64,000 bases of DNA from NCBI RefSeq assembly GCF_005239225.2, contig NC_133302.1, positions 16,285,357 to 16,349,356 of the forward strand, given 5' to 3'. The DNA is from Populus alba. Its lineage: Eukaryota > Streptophyta > Magnoliopsida > Malpighiales > Salicaceae. Positions 1 through 12,000 of this stretch are shown here, piece after piece. The position numbers were made by a program, and so were the translations under genes. The stretch's first letter is position 1. Every line of letters starts with the position of its first letter. The notes under the pieces are model-generated. The model searched no databases. It was not told where the DNA came from and saw only the letters and a list, made by a program, of their open reading frames with translations.

Positions 1-127
1 TTCAAATCATGTACTTGCTACGGAGCAACCCAGGTAGGAGCACCGGCCAAGTTTCTTACTCTTCTTTTTTGCATTAAATGGCTGTGTATAGCCCAAGTCA
101 TTTGCTGATCAATTGTTGTAAGAACAT

Positions 128-135
128 TATAAATA
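128..135 (+). promoter_or_regulatory. Possible TATA box of the galactosyltransferase gene
   Basis: TATAAATA lies about 180 bases before the likely start codon at 315. The motif and spacing fit a plant core promoter, but the surroundings are AT-rich and chance matches are common. A GTAGGAG donor-like site near 33 and AG sites just before 228 would also allow a 5' UTR intron, in which case the true promoter lies upstream of the window. Confidence 0.3.
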
Positions 136-314
136 TGGGTTCATATAGCTGAATTATTAGAATAGATTTCGGTTTTCTAACACTTTGTATTTATGAATCT
201 CAACTCATTTAGGCTGTAGACAATAGATTGCTTCTTTCGGTGAAGAAGCTGATCGTGGGGTTGCGAGACGTTGTCGTATCGTGGCACTGTCAGCCTGAAA
301 ATCAGTCGAAGAAA

Positions 315-3300
315 ATGAGAGGGAAGCCATTTTCAGCCAAAGCCATTTTTGTTCTATGCATTGCAAGCTTTCTTGCAGGATCTCTCTTTACCAACCAGAA
401 TTGGACTCATCCTTCTCGGGCTAAGGATAATAGGATTGCAGTAATTCCTCATCATGTCACCAAGCTGCAAGAAGTGAAACAAGATTGTGATCCCAAGCGT
501 GTAAGTTTGGTTGTTCACACTTTAAACACCATAACCTAAGAGTTCTATTTCCCTTAAAATTGGGAAAAATAAAAATAAAAAAAGCTACCTATAAATTATC
601 ATTAATTACTATCATATATATTTTCATGTGATTAATTCATGCATCACGAATTTCAAAGGAATGATATTCAACAAAAAATTGTGTGAAAACAAAATCCTTA
701 TTGTAATATAAATTAAATAGATTTATATATATGTAAAACAATATCAGCTTAGATGTAAAAACAAAAACAAAAAAAATCAGCTCAGGATGTATGACATAAT
801 AAATTTGGGCAGTCCAAATAACGATATAACTTTCAATTTATGTCTGGGGGCATGTTGATCATGAACTAAACTATGGGTTATCAATTATTATTATTATTTA
901 GCTAAAATTGAATAAAATTGTGCTTTAAATTTATGCATCAAGATCACATATATATTTCTTTTACACATTAATCAGAAATTGGTTGAAGGAAAGCCTGGAG
1001 ATGTTATGGGAGAGGTTCATAAAAACCCATGAAGCTATAAAGTGAGTTAATTCCTTACTTTTTCTTTCTTAATTTTTAAAGAAACAATTGAATTGCAATA
1101 TCATTTTAAATATTTTTCCTCTCGTGCAACAACGCAGATCTCTTGAGAGCACAATGTCCACGTTAGAGATGGAATTGGCTTTAGCTCGAACAGTTCAGTC
1201 AAATGGGCAACACTATTCACTAGAAAAGCTTGCTAATCACACTTTACAGAAAGCTTTTGTTGTCATTGGCATTAATACGGCATTTAGCAGCAGAAAACGC
1301 CGGGACTCACTTCGACAAACTTGGATGCCAAAAGGTCCTCTCTCCCTCCACCACCTCCTAATTTATTGCATTAATTTAGAAAGAACAGACCCGTTGAATT
1401 TGCTGATTTTCGGCTATTATATACTGCATGCATTAGAGCTCACATTCCATGGCTGATGTATAGTCACAGAAAGATCAACTCAAGAAAAATCAAAATAAAT
1501 AAAAAATTGTCAAGTCACCGCAGGAATCTACCAGTAATTTTGGAGCTCCTATATATTCTAAAGCGGTTTTCTTGTACTTGGCCAAAAAAAGGCGAAGAGT
1601 TTATGCAATTGAAAAATTAATTTAACATTTGGGCACTAAAATAGGCAAGCCCCAAACTAGATTCCAAATTTTAACTCAAATCTCAACTGAGAGTCTGAAG
1701 GGATTTGCTCCCTGGATTTTGGTCGAATCCATCAACACGAAGATTTTAAACACTTTGAGAATCAATTGAGATACAAAAAATTTACTGTAAGAAGGAAGTA
1801 TTGTATACAAAGATAAATAAATAAACAGGTCAATAATCATAATTTATATTAATTACCAATCCACCATGCATGTGTAATACATAATTTGATTCACCTAATA
1901 ACTCTCAATTACCGAGTAAATTACTAAAGATGTGTGTAATTAATGCAGGGGAAAAGTTAAGGAAATTGGAGAAAGAAAAAGGGATTGTGATACGATTTGT
2001 GATTGGACACAGTGCCACACCTGGTGGTGTTCTTGATAGAGCAGTAGACTCAGAGGACGCAGAACATAAGGATTTTCTAAGACTCAAGCATGTTGAAGGA
2101 TACCACGAGCTCTCTACCAAAACAAGATTGTATTTTTCCACAGCAGTTTCAATTTGGGATGCTGAGTTCTACCTCAAGGTGGATGATGATGTTCATCTCA
2201 ATTTAGGTAATTCGCACCTATGCCTCAATTCTCCAACATTTTCGTGACTAGAAATTAACAAGGAACATGCTTATGTACTGGTAATAAATCTGTTCTAATC
2301 ATATCATGTTCCATGTGTCCTGTAGGCATGCTAACGAGTACACTAGCAAAATACCGGTCCAAACCTAGGATCTACATCGGATGCATGAAGTCTGGACCAG
2401 TTCTCTCTCAAAAGTAAGTTTATTTTTGCTATTAAATGTGCTTGATTCAGCAAATCCGGCACCCTAATCGAGAACTTGAATCATGACGCCAGGCTCTATC
2501 TCTAGTAGATTTAGCAGATTTCACTTCATATTTTTTTCATTTCTTCCTGGCCTCAAGTGAAATTGCAATTTTCTTTCTCGGCAGAGAGGACAAATACTAT
2601 GAGCCGGAGTACAGGAAATTTGGGGAAGATGGAAACAAGTACTTCAGGCATGCCACAGGCCAACTCTATGCCATCTCTAAGGATCTTGCTGCCTATATCT
2701 CCATCAACTCGTGAGTCCCATATCCAAAAGCATCACTTTTCCGATGGCTAGCCCGATCTAAGACCCGGATTCTAAGTTTTGACCGGGTCATCAGGTTTTG
2801 ACCGGGTCGCTGGGTTGGCCGGGTTAAATTTTTTTAAATCAAAACAACGTTGTTTTTAGTAAAAAAAAAAAAAAAAACTAAAAGTCAACGGGTTTGCGGC
2901 TAGATCTTGCAGGGTCAACCTGTCAGGTGACACTGAATTTTTTTTTTTTCTATTTTTTTTTTAATTCGATCTGGTTTCAGTTCTGAATTGACCCGCAGAC
3001 CAAGTTCCAAAGCTATGTTTTCCTCATTTTTTGCCCTCAAGTCAGAGTAAGATAACGATATTGAAATATTTTGGCAGGCCCATATTGCATCGATATGCCA
3101 ATGAAGATGTCTCTTTGGGCTCTTGGCTTCTAGGCCTGGAAGTGGAACACGTGGATGAACGTTCCATGTGTTGTGGGACTCCTCCAGGTATACAAATCAA
3201 CCACACAACCTTTCTCACCGTGTTGATATTTTCCAGCAGTCAATCTGCCAATTCCTTCACATCACAAAGCATAACATATTTAAAAATAAATTCAAAAATA

Positions 3301-3786
3301 AAAAAAGGATTTAAATCAATATTTCTCATTTCTAATTTCTAATTTTCTTGCTAGGATAGGAAAAGGTAGATTATTAAATCCACTTAAATGTTCATATTTT
3401 ATATATATATTGTTATTCAAGGATAAATTTTAATATTATTCAAAATTGTGTGATACGGTGTAAAGTTTTTTTATTTATTTAAGAATATATTAAAATAATT
3501 TATTATTTATTTTTAATTTTAACACATCAAAATCATTTAAAAGCAACTAAAATAAAACACACTCCCAAGCATTCACTAATATATAACTTTATATACAACC
3601 TTGCTATCCTCTATGACGACATTATTTTGGTTTTTAGATTGTGAATGGAAAGCACAGGCGGGGAATGTATGCGTGGCATCCTTCGACTGGTCGTGTAGCG
3701 GAATATGCAACTCTGTGAGAAGGATGAAAGAAGTGCATGATTCTTGTGGGGAAGGAGAAGGTGCTGTTTGGAATGTTGATCTTTAA
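315..3786 (+). CDS. Beta-1,3-galactosyltransferase, GT31 family (eight exons, frameshift in exon 2)
   Basis: The product is a Golgi type II membrane glycosyltransferase that would transfer galactose from UDP-Gal in beta-1,3 linkage (family knowledge). Exons by GT..AG borders and protein continuity: 315-500, 976-1041, 1138-1334, 1949-2206, 2326-2413, 2585-2710, 3078-3187, 3638-3786. Visible features are a short basic N-terminus, a membrane anchor ([16 protein letters not shown]), a DUF4094-like stem ([11 protein letters not shown]), the GT31 block RFVIGHSAT, the metal-binding KVDDDVH at about residues 228-230, the late motifs YANEDVSLG and CCGTPPDCEW, and a C-terminal GEGEGAVW. The exons sum to 1180 nt. 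Exon 2 has an A5 run at 1021-1025 that leads into TGA at 1030; with four A the total is 1179 nt, giving 392 residues, the normal family length. The in-frame ATG at 228 would add 29 residues; 315 fits the usual N-terminus better. Not assigned to a specific paralogue. Confidence 0.9.
3445..3577. mobile_element. MITE fragment in intron 7 of the galactosyltransferase
   Basis: The stretch shares the core 'attaaaataatttattatttatttt', then a 'cacatcaaaa' block, with the MITE at 43488-43682, and ends with ACACACTCCCAAGCATTC, the expected terminal inverted end of that family. The left end is diverged. It lies wholly within the intron between exons 7 and 8 and touches no splice site. Confidence 0.5.
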
Positions 3787-5356
3787 GTTGTGATTTAGCA
3801 GCCTAAATAATATGACAGAGAGATGTAATTCCTATAAAAATTTATGGTATCAACTTTTTTAGAACAATACCTTCTCTTTTTATCATAGTTGAGATATTCA
3901 TACCAGTGATCATCAACTAGAACTCACTCCATGGATAAATATGACTCTGGAAAGGATATATATATATATATATAAAAAAACTTAGTTTAATATGGATTTT
4001 TGTCTCAATTTATATGACTCAATCTTGATTAGAATCCCAAACGTTTCTAATAATTATTAATACATATAATTTTCAATTTATAAAATGCATAGAAAAACAA
4101 GTTTTGCTAGAAATTTAAAATAATTATTTCAAAAAGAAAACAATTATTTCAAAAACTTTAAAGTAATTTGAATTATAAAAAATAGAGAAAAGATAAAAAA
4201 GCAAAAAGAATAGAGAAAGAAATTTAAAATAACTTGTAAATTATTTTTTTAAAAAATGAAAGAGCCATGACCATAAAGCCTCATAAAAGCTGTATATGAC
4301 AATAAAATAAGTTTTGCAGGAAAAAGTTTTTAATTTTTTATTAGTTTTTTTTTTTTTTGTGAGTCATTCAATTTCTTTTTGGAAGTTTCAATTGTTTATA
4401 TTTCTAGATTTCTTTTTCCTGGTTTTTAAAGTGTTTCTACTTTCTTGTTTGTTTAAAAAAAATTGAAGTTTTTTTTTGTTTTTTTTAGTTTTTTATGTAT
4501 TAAATTTAAAAATTAAATTTGATAATATAAAGGACATTTATGCTAAAAAAATAATAAGATATATGAGAAAAAAATATGAATATAAAAGGATATGTGAGAG
4601 CACAAAATTCTTAAGAAACTATATGAGAGAATATACCTAATATATAAGGATAGATGAATCAATTAACCTCAATTTATATACATTTAATTTAATTTTTCAA
4701 TGGACCTGCTGTTACGTATTAATTATATTTTAAACTCCCAAACACCTTTAATTCTTAACTCCCTACCAAATGCAATCTTAGGTAAATTATGACACATTGA
4801 AAATAAACCTTATAGTAGTGTAGCAAGTAACTTCTTTGAAAATTCTTGGTCACACTAAATTACCTAGTTAATTGTTATCCTTCTCTTTCTTTTCTATGAT
4901 TATTTTTCTATATTAAATTTTTTTTTTGTAATCAAACCCTCTATAAATTCAATTAAACCTTTAATAAAATCTAATTGAGTATATAACCATCTAATTTTAG
5001 ACTTTTCTTCTCAAATTGTAATATTTTTTTCAACATGGCTCTCATCATTCAACTATATATTGTTAAAATTTTAATCTTTGTATTTTTGAACATTCTTAAT
5101 AAATTTTTCTGACTATTTTCTGAATGCTCCAGTATCTACTGCTATTATTATTTTTTTAATTTTTTCTAATTATATATTTATATATTTTTATTTTTATTTT
5201 TTATTTTTGTGCAAGGATCTAAAAATAAGTTCCAACAATGTAGTAACTTCTATGAAATTTCTTAGTCACACTAAATTAGCTAGTTAATTGTTACCATTCT
5301 CTTTCTTTTCTATGGTTATTTTTCTAGAACAAATAAACATCTAAAACAAAGACATT
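3787..5356. other. AT-rich intergenic region with a diverged direct duplication
   Basis: No gene is visible. It begins with the 3' UTR of the galactosyltransferase. A (TA)n run lies near 3957-3975. A block of about 90 bp at 4819-4910 is repeated in diverged form at 5239-5326, sharing the TCACACTAAATTA and CTAGTTAATTGTTA motifs. The second copy stops about 30 bases before the CACTA element. Confidence 0.6.
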
Positions 5357-5384
5357 CACCACCAGAAATTCGTTAAATACCAAC

Positions 5385-5735
5385 GGACATACTGACAGAA
5401 TTTTTTATGTCGGTATTTTTCGGCCGAAATCACCGACGGCCAATATTCGTCGGTAATTACCGACAGAAAATTCAGAATTAATGAAAAAAGGGCGGGTAGG
5501 TGGTGCGGAGATTTTGGCGGGTGATTTTTCCGACGGAATCACCGATGGATTTGAAATGCCAGATCCGTACCGGTGACGTGACCGGTGCACAGTTAAAAAT
5601 ACCGACAGAATCACCGAGGGATTTGAATAGCAGGTCCGTGCGGTGACATGTCGATTGCCCGTCAGAAGTACCGACGGTTTCGCCGACAGATTCACCGACG
5701 GAATCAAAATCGTCGGTAAGTCCGTCGGTAAAAGT
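5385..5735. repeat. Left subterminal repeat cluster of the CACTA element
   Basis: Multiple copies of ACCGACGGA/ACCGACAGA and the complement TCCGTCGGTA, in both orientations, start about 30 bases inside the left end. By analogy with En/Spm these would be binding sites for the TNPA-type protein. The cluster is followed by a TC-rich leader (about 5750-5800). The minus-strand ORF across it (5405-5773) is a by-product of the repeat. Confidence 0.8.
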
Positions 5736-6201
5736 GAATATATGGCCACTCTGCTGTCACTCTCCTCCCCCATTTCTCCTTCTTCTTCCTAATCCTAACC
5801 CTCCCCATCTGCAAAATAACCAGCCCCCCCTCGCCCCAAAACAAAAATCTTCCTCATCTTAGCACAACAAGTTGTATTTCTTGAAGTTTTGTGGTCACAA
5901 CATCCGTGTTCTAATTTACCGACGGATTTTATTATTTTTTGTAAGTAATTCCATCTTTCAAAATTTTAACATTTAAATGTCAATTTTATTGTTTTTTTAG
6001 TATATGTATTTTTTTTTAGTAGATGTACATATTTTATTCTTATTTCTCAAACAAACTTGTAGTATATGAATATATAATTTTATACTTGTTATGGTTTGTT
6101 TTAGATTTTGTAAGATTGTATTTGTTTGAAAATTGTTAAAACTTAATTTGTAGAATTACCGAATTACATGTTATGTTTTGAAATAATTAAGAGCTTACTT
6201 A

Positions 6202-6798
6202 ATGGGTCCTTTTTATAGAGGTTCGATAGAAGTCATGGATGATCGTTCATGGATGTATCTAGATTCACCCCAAGGATTGCGGAGGATGGATTATTGTAAC
6301 GGGGTTCAGGGTTTTATTAATTTCGCAACATCTATTCCCAGAAATTTTACTGGAGGCGGTATTAGGTGTCCATGCAGGAAGTGTCAAAATAAAAAGTATC
6401 TGCATCCAGATGTTGTAATGATGCATCTTCTACACAAAGGGTTTGTGGAGGATTACGAGTGTTGGTATGCACATGGAGAGGTATTTGTTAGTAATAGGAG
6501 AATGGGAGAAACGGTGGTTGGGTCAACTTCTAGTGCTAGCAACGTGCATGAAGCGGCAAATGACAACACTAATCCTTACAGAAACATGGTTATGGATGCA
6601 ATGAGAATGAATCAAGATAATGTTAATCAATGTCCAATCGTAGAAGAAGAACCTAATGCAGAGGCAGCTAGGTTTTTTGATTTGTTGAAAGATTCTGACG
6701 AACCATTATGGGATGAAGAAGATGATATCCATATTGAAGATTGCGATGAAGATGATGACAATTCAACTGATGAGGAAGAAGAAGAAAATTCCGACTAA
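6202..6798 (+). CDS. CACTA transposase-associated-domain protein, short form with acidic tail
   Basis: An intact ORF of 198 codons. Residues about 10-95 match the N-terminal transposase-associated domain (PF13963 type) of plant CACTA TNPD proteins: WMYLDSPQG, YCNGVQGFINFA, then IRCPCRKCQNKKYLH with a paired-cysteine pattern, VMMHLLHKGFVEDYECWYAHGE. The same motifs occur in the TNPD relic at 44481-44760. In full TNPD proteins the stretch ending LKDSDEPLWD runs on into the catalytic region. Here it switches to a tail of about 30 mostly Asp/Glu residues and a stop. I see no catalytic domain. It may be a truncation product, or a retained DNA- or protein-binding module. The ORF has no breaks, unlike the other transposase genes in the window. 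Confidence 0.75.
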   Translation: MGPFYRGSIEVMDDRSWMYLDSPQGLRRMDYCNGVQGFINFATSIPRNFTGGGIRCPCRKCQNKKYLHPDVVMMHLLHKGFVEDYECWYAHGEVFVSNRRMGETVVGSTSSASNVHEAANDNTNPYRNMVMDAMRMNQDNVNQCPIVEEEPNAEAARFFDLLKDSDEPLWDEEDDIHIEDCDEDDDNSTDEEEEENSD

Positions 6799-6989
6799 TT
6801 ATGAAAATGAAGTCCTATGTAAAAACATTTGTCTCATGTAATTTAGATTATAGATGATGTATTTTGTAAAACAAAATATTTACTGTTTAAGCAATGTGGT
6901 TATTGTGTTTATGTGATGGACAGTTTATCAGTTAAGTTTCTGCAGGAAGGTAAACAGGCAATACAAAGACAACTTTTCCTGCATCATGC

Positions 6990-7640
6990 AATCTTACCGA
7001 CGTTCATACCGACGGATAGTGATCCGTCGGTATCTCACAGAGAGTTCGAAATTAATTACGCGAAATGCCACCAACACCGACGACATTACCGACGGCTTCA
7101 CTGACACATACACTGACGGATTATAGTCCGTCGGTATCTCACAGAGAGTTTGAAAATATTTACAACAAAATGCCACACTCAACGACGGGTATACCGACGG
7201 ATTCTAGTCCGTCGGTATCTCACAGAGAGTTCGAAAATATTTACAACAAAATGCCACAATCAGCAACGGGAATACCGACGGATTATAGTCCGTCGGTATC
7301 TCACAGAGAGTTCAAAAATATTTACAACAAAATGCCACAATGACGGACGGATTCATTGACATATTTGTCGACGCTAATACCGACGGAATAGGTCCGTCGG
7401 TAATTTTTCGGTCACACATATTACCGACGGACCGCGTGATTTCCAAAGTGTGTGAATTAATGCGCCTCTGAACTTGTCATATTATCGACGGAATCACCGA
7501 CGGACTGCAAAAAATATGGAGGGCTTTTAAAAATTCGGGGCGAAATTCAAAAAATACCGATGGATTTTTGACCTGTTACCGACGGAATTTTTTACCTTTT
7601 ACCGACGGATATTAATTCCGTCGGTGAGTCCGTCGGTAAA
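6990..7640. repeat. Internal cluster of CACTA-type repeats with 81-bp tandem units
   Basis: The motif TCCGTCGGTATCTCACAGAG starts at 7023, 7127, 7208 and 7289; the last three copies are spaced exactly 81 bp apart. Each unit contains ACCGACGGA-(5 to 6 nt)-TCCGTCGGT, a near-perfect hairpin. More ACCGACGGA copies run to about 7640, followed by a TC-rich leader (7670-7740). Such clusters normally sit near the element ends; here one lies between the two genes, just upstream of the second. The 81-bp period makes a 27-residue repeat ORF (7065-7343) that I do not regard as coding. Confidence 0.8.
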
Positions 7641-7739
7641 ACTGCCCTATAAGTTCCAGCCCCCGCCACTTTGCCTCATTTTTTCTTCTTCTCCCCGCCG
7701 CTTCGCTTCTCCTCCGTTTTTCACCTCAGATTTTTCATT

Positions 7740-9047
7740 TTTTTCCCCTCAATCCTTAAACACTTTCACCTTTAATCTCTAGCAAGATTTGGTGTTGTAA
7801 ATCTTCATCATATTAAAAGGTATGTGTTTTTTTTCTAATTTATTTTATTTTATTTTATTTTTAGTTGTTTTTATTTTGTTGTTTTGGTGTTTTTTGTTGC
7901 AATGTAGATAAAGTTTTGAATTTGACACATTATTAAGGTATGTATATTTCGTTCCTTTTCTTGATGTAGGTTTTTGTTTTGAATTTTTTGAATATTTTTT
8001 TTTTGTTGTGTTGTTAGAATTGTTATTAGTTAATTTAACTTAGAATTAGTTAAAGTTGAATATTTGAATTTTTTTGAATTTTTTGAATTTGTTGAATATT
8101 TGTTAATTTAATTGTTAGTCTATATGTTTTTTTAATTTATTGAATATAATTTATTGTTGTATTGCCTATATAATTATTGATTAATTTATTGAATTAATAT
8201 TGTTAATGTTGAATTTACCTTAGAATTAATAATTGTGTTTGTTGGAATAATTATCGATTTCCAATTTAATTTATTTACTTTTAATTTATTTTTAGTTGTT
8301 TTTATTTTTGTTATTTTGGTGTTTTTTTTTGGTAATGTAGATAAAGTTTTGAATTTGTCACATTATTATGGTGTGTATATTTCGTTCCTTTTATTGATGT
8401 AGGTTTTTTTTTGAATATTTTTTATTGTTTTGTTGTCATAATTATAATGATTAATTTGTTGAATTATAATTGTTAATGTTGAATTATAATGATTAATTTG
8501 TTGAAGTATAATTTTGATGAATTTATTGAATTTATTTTTTGTCATATTTTTTATTGTTTTCAATATAATTATTGATTAATTTGTTGAATTATAATTCTTA
8601 ATGTTGAATTGTAATGATTAATTTGTTGAATTATAATTTGTTGAATTTATTGAATTTATTTTTTGTCATATTTTTTATTGTTTTGAATATAATTATTGAT
8701 TAATTTGTTGAATTATAATTGTTAATGTTGAATTGTAATGATTAATTTGTTGAATTATAATTTGTTCAATTTATTGAATTATTGAATTTATTTTTTGTCA
8801 TATTTTTTATTGTTTTGAATATAATTATTGATTAATTTGTGAATTGTAATTGTTAACGTTGAATTTATCTTAGGATTAATAGTTGAATATGTTGGAATAA
8901 TTAGTATAGATTGGTTCAATTGGTTGTGGCTATTGTTAATATTTGCAGGTTTGTGAATTTGGGTAGTATCCAGTATAGGGGAGGTGCTGCCGATTTTTTT
9001 TTAACTTTTGAATTTTATTATACAATTATTAATATAAAATTGTTTAG
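7740..9047. repeat. AT-rich leader or intron region of the second CACTA gene with direct and tandem duplications
   Basis: A block of about 155 bp around 7835-7992 (containing GTAGATAAAGTTTTGAATTTG) recurs at about 8275-8425. A second AT-rich unit with GTCATATTTTTTATTG starts at 8541, 8665 and 8797 (period 124 to 132 bp) and makes up roughly 8411-8870. No coding potential. It probably corresponds to 5' UTR or intron sequence upstream of the ORF at 9048. Confidence 0.6.
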
Positions 9048-12000
9048 ATGCGCAAAATGAAAACCAGAGCTGGTCGTTCACGTCCAGTCGAATCAAGTTC
9101 GTCTAGCAGCTATGATGATGTTTCCTTAGGTGCCTCTCAAGAAGAGGCACCTACACCACCTACGTCGTCAACCGATGCTGCCTTTTCCAGCGATGTTTCA
9201 CATCGCAGAAGCGGCGTGCCTTCGAAGCGAAATCAATTTACCCGCCAGTACGAGGCACAGTGGAAGGACGATCTTTCAATGTAAGTTTGTTAAGGTTTTT
9301 AGTTTTTTTTTATATATATAAAAAAAAAGTAAAACATAATTTATGAAGTAATCACAAATTAATTTCATTTCTTTTCAGGTTCACAAACATTGAGGCCACC
9401 CGAGTAATATCATCGGCGTTTAAAGCGTCGATGGAGATTCCATTGTTTCAATGGAGTCAGATATCCAGACATCCTGAATGGATGCCTCAAATCAATGCAT
9501 GGTTTCGTAGATTTGAGGTTCGTGTTAATATATAATTTTCAGCTTATTTCTAATAAATTCTAGTTATAATTGTAAATAAATTATTAACATTTTAAAAAAT
9601 TATTTTTTTATATACAGCATTGATTCTACTGGGACGATGAACATGACACTGTTGTGACGAGGGTGTGGGAAAATCACGCGGCAATTAGGTAACATCGAAA
9701 ACAATACGACTTTTTTTTACATAATTATTTATGTTTCGAAATGTAATTTTTTCGTGCGTGAATTAGGTTGCGTGATTTTTGGTATGACACCTAGAAAAAA
9801 GCAAAAAAAACAGCAAGGGATAAGGGGTTCCAAGGCTAGAACGATGTTGCGGTTTGGAGGGATTTCAAACCAATATACATCCCGAAAGATATATGGCCGC
9901 ACTATCTTCAGCACGTGACGTCTGAGCGGTTCACTCGACGCTCACAGTCCGGTGCTGGCAACCGGAATCGACCAATTCATGGCTCGGTGACAACGCACAC
10001 CGGCGGCTCCGTTCCGTTTTCCGCACATGCAAAACGGATGGTAAGATTAATTTAAATGAAATATATCGTTCAATTAATTTGTTGTTAATACATTTTTTTC
10101 ATTATAGGCTACGTCTCTTGGACGTGAGCCGAGCCCTATGAAGCTGTTTGTGGAGACGCACGTGCGAAGTCATGACCGCTAAAAGGGGACGCAACAGTTC
10201 GTTGACAACCATGCTCAACATTTTGTGGTATGTTTGTTCAACCATTTTATTTTGTAAGTTATTATTATGTTTATTGAATTGAATATGATGATTTTTTTTT
10301 CAGGAGACCTATAATAATCGGTTGAGGGAGAGATACAGGGACGATCCATCGACCCATCTGGAATTCGATCCGGATTTGTGGATGGAGGCTGGATCATCAA
10401 GTGTGTCGCACCCGACATCTCGGCGGCCCTAAAAATTAATTCTCTTGAATTATGGAAAAAGAACAGATTCTGGCATCCGGTTCTTTTAGGAAAAAATGTC
10501 TTGTTTGAGGAGTCGCCACCTAGTATTATGGTCACTAGGAACCTAACTGGTCAACAGAGATTTTATGACTCGGGATTGGTTACGTAAAAGGAAAGATATT
10601 ATCACCCCTTAAACGTTCTGCCTAAGGCAGACTGCATTGTTGGTTTTGTCTTAAATTGCTAAATATTTATTAATTTATGCTGTGATGATTTGTTTACAAT
10701 ATTCCTGACTCTGGCGCCAGTGAATATTCGAGCTCGAATAATTCCAACTCTGGCGTTGGTAAAAATTCGTAGCTACGACAAAAATTAGATCAATATATTT
10801 TTTTATTCCCTACTCTAGCGCCAGTGAATAAATAAATAAAAATAAATTTATTTTTTACGCATGCACACTTTTTTTATCTTTCTAGCTAAACAAAATAAAA
10901 ATACAAACGAATAAAAATAATATAAATTTAAACTGGTATTTTTATTCCTGACTCTGGCGTCAGTGAATAAACCAATAAATTTACATTATTTTTATTCATG
11001 CATACATATTTTTTATTTTTTTATTTTTCTGCTTTTTATTTTTGTATTTTTTCTATTTTTTTTATTTTTTGGGGCTGGGCTGGGCCGATCCCAGCCCATC
11101 ATATATTTTATTTTTGGGTTGGGCCCAGCTCAGCCCATAGGGGGCTGGGCTGGACCCAGCTGGGCAAAGCACGCGTGAACTTGTTCACGCGTGCATGGGC
11201 ACAGTGCGAAGGTAAATTAATTACTTCGCACAGTGCTAAATGCGCTGAAGATTCAAAAAGAATGAAAAGGAAAAGAAAGCTTACCGTGCTGCAGATTGCT
11301 CTTCTGGAGCGTTAGCGTTTTTTTTGGGCGAAGATCAGTGAAGGCGTTCCTCGCTGGAAAACTGGAATTCCTTCTACCCTTTGCTTTCCTGCCTCTGCTT
11401 CTTCTTCTCTCGGTCGTCGTTCGTCTCCCTCTACTCTGGTTGTCCGTTCGTTCTCCCTGTGTTTTTTCGTTCTCTCTGTTCTGCGTGCGTTCTGTTCTTT
11501 GCTGCAAAGTTACTCCGCCGGAGTGTTAACGTTTTGGTCTCAAATCAGTGGTGGCGCCCGTTGATATGAAACCGAAAACCCTCCTTCTACCTCTGCTTTC
11601 CTGCCCTCTGCTTCTTCTTTGCTCCTCTGTAAAATTCTCCCGTGCTCTGTTTTTCAAAATCCCTCTATTCTCCTTTGGTTTGTTTCGGTTTCAGTTGTTT
11701 TGAAGCCGGTACTGGTAAGGGGAAACGTTCACTTCTGGTATGGGATTAACAAAAAAACTTAGGAGTCCCTCTGGTCTATTTGGGTTGATCTCGTTTCAGG
11801 TTTTTGTTCGTCCCTCTCTCTCTCTCTCTCTAACTCTCCAACCAGCCCTTGCTCTCGGTGTTGCTCTCGTTTATATAAGCTTCTACGGGTGGTAACGGGC
11901 GGTAGGCTGAGGGTAGACCACCATTAAGGCAGCCATAACTGAAGCCAACGGACGACCATTACTGCTGCAACGTTCTGCCTCCTTTACTGCGGCAACGGCT

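Noticed and set aside
7065..7343. ORF with three 27-residue repeats (SPSVSHREFENIYNKMPQ type)
   Set aside because: The repeat comes from the 81-bp DNA hairpin units of the CACTA element. The frame has no gene context, and the conserved feature is the DNA motif.
6990..7640. Regularly spaced repeats that resemble a CRISPR array
   Set aside because: The units are themselves nearly identical without distinct spacers, they contain CACTA subterminal motifs, and the sequence is plant nuclear.
11253..11569. Overlapping ORFs on both strands near 11300-11550
   Set aside because: They lie inside the solo LTR at 10404-12683 and reflect its CT-rich leader.
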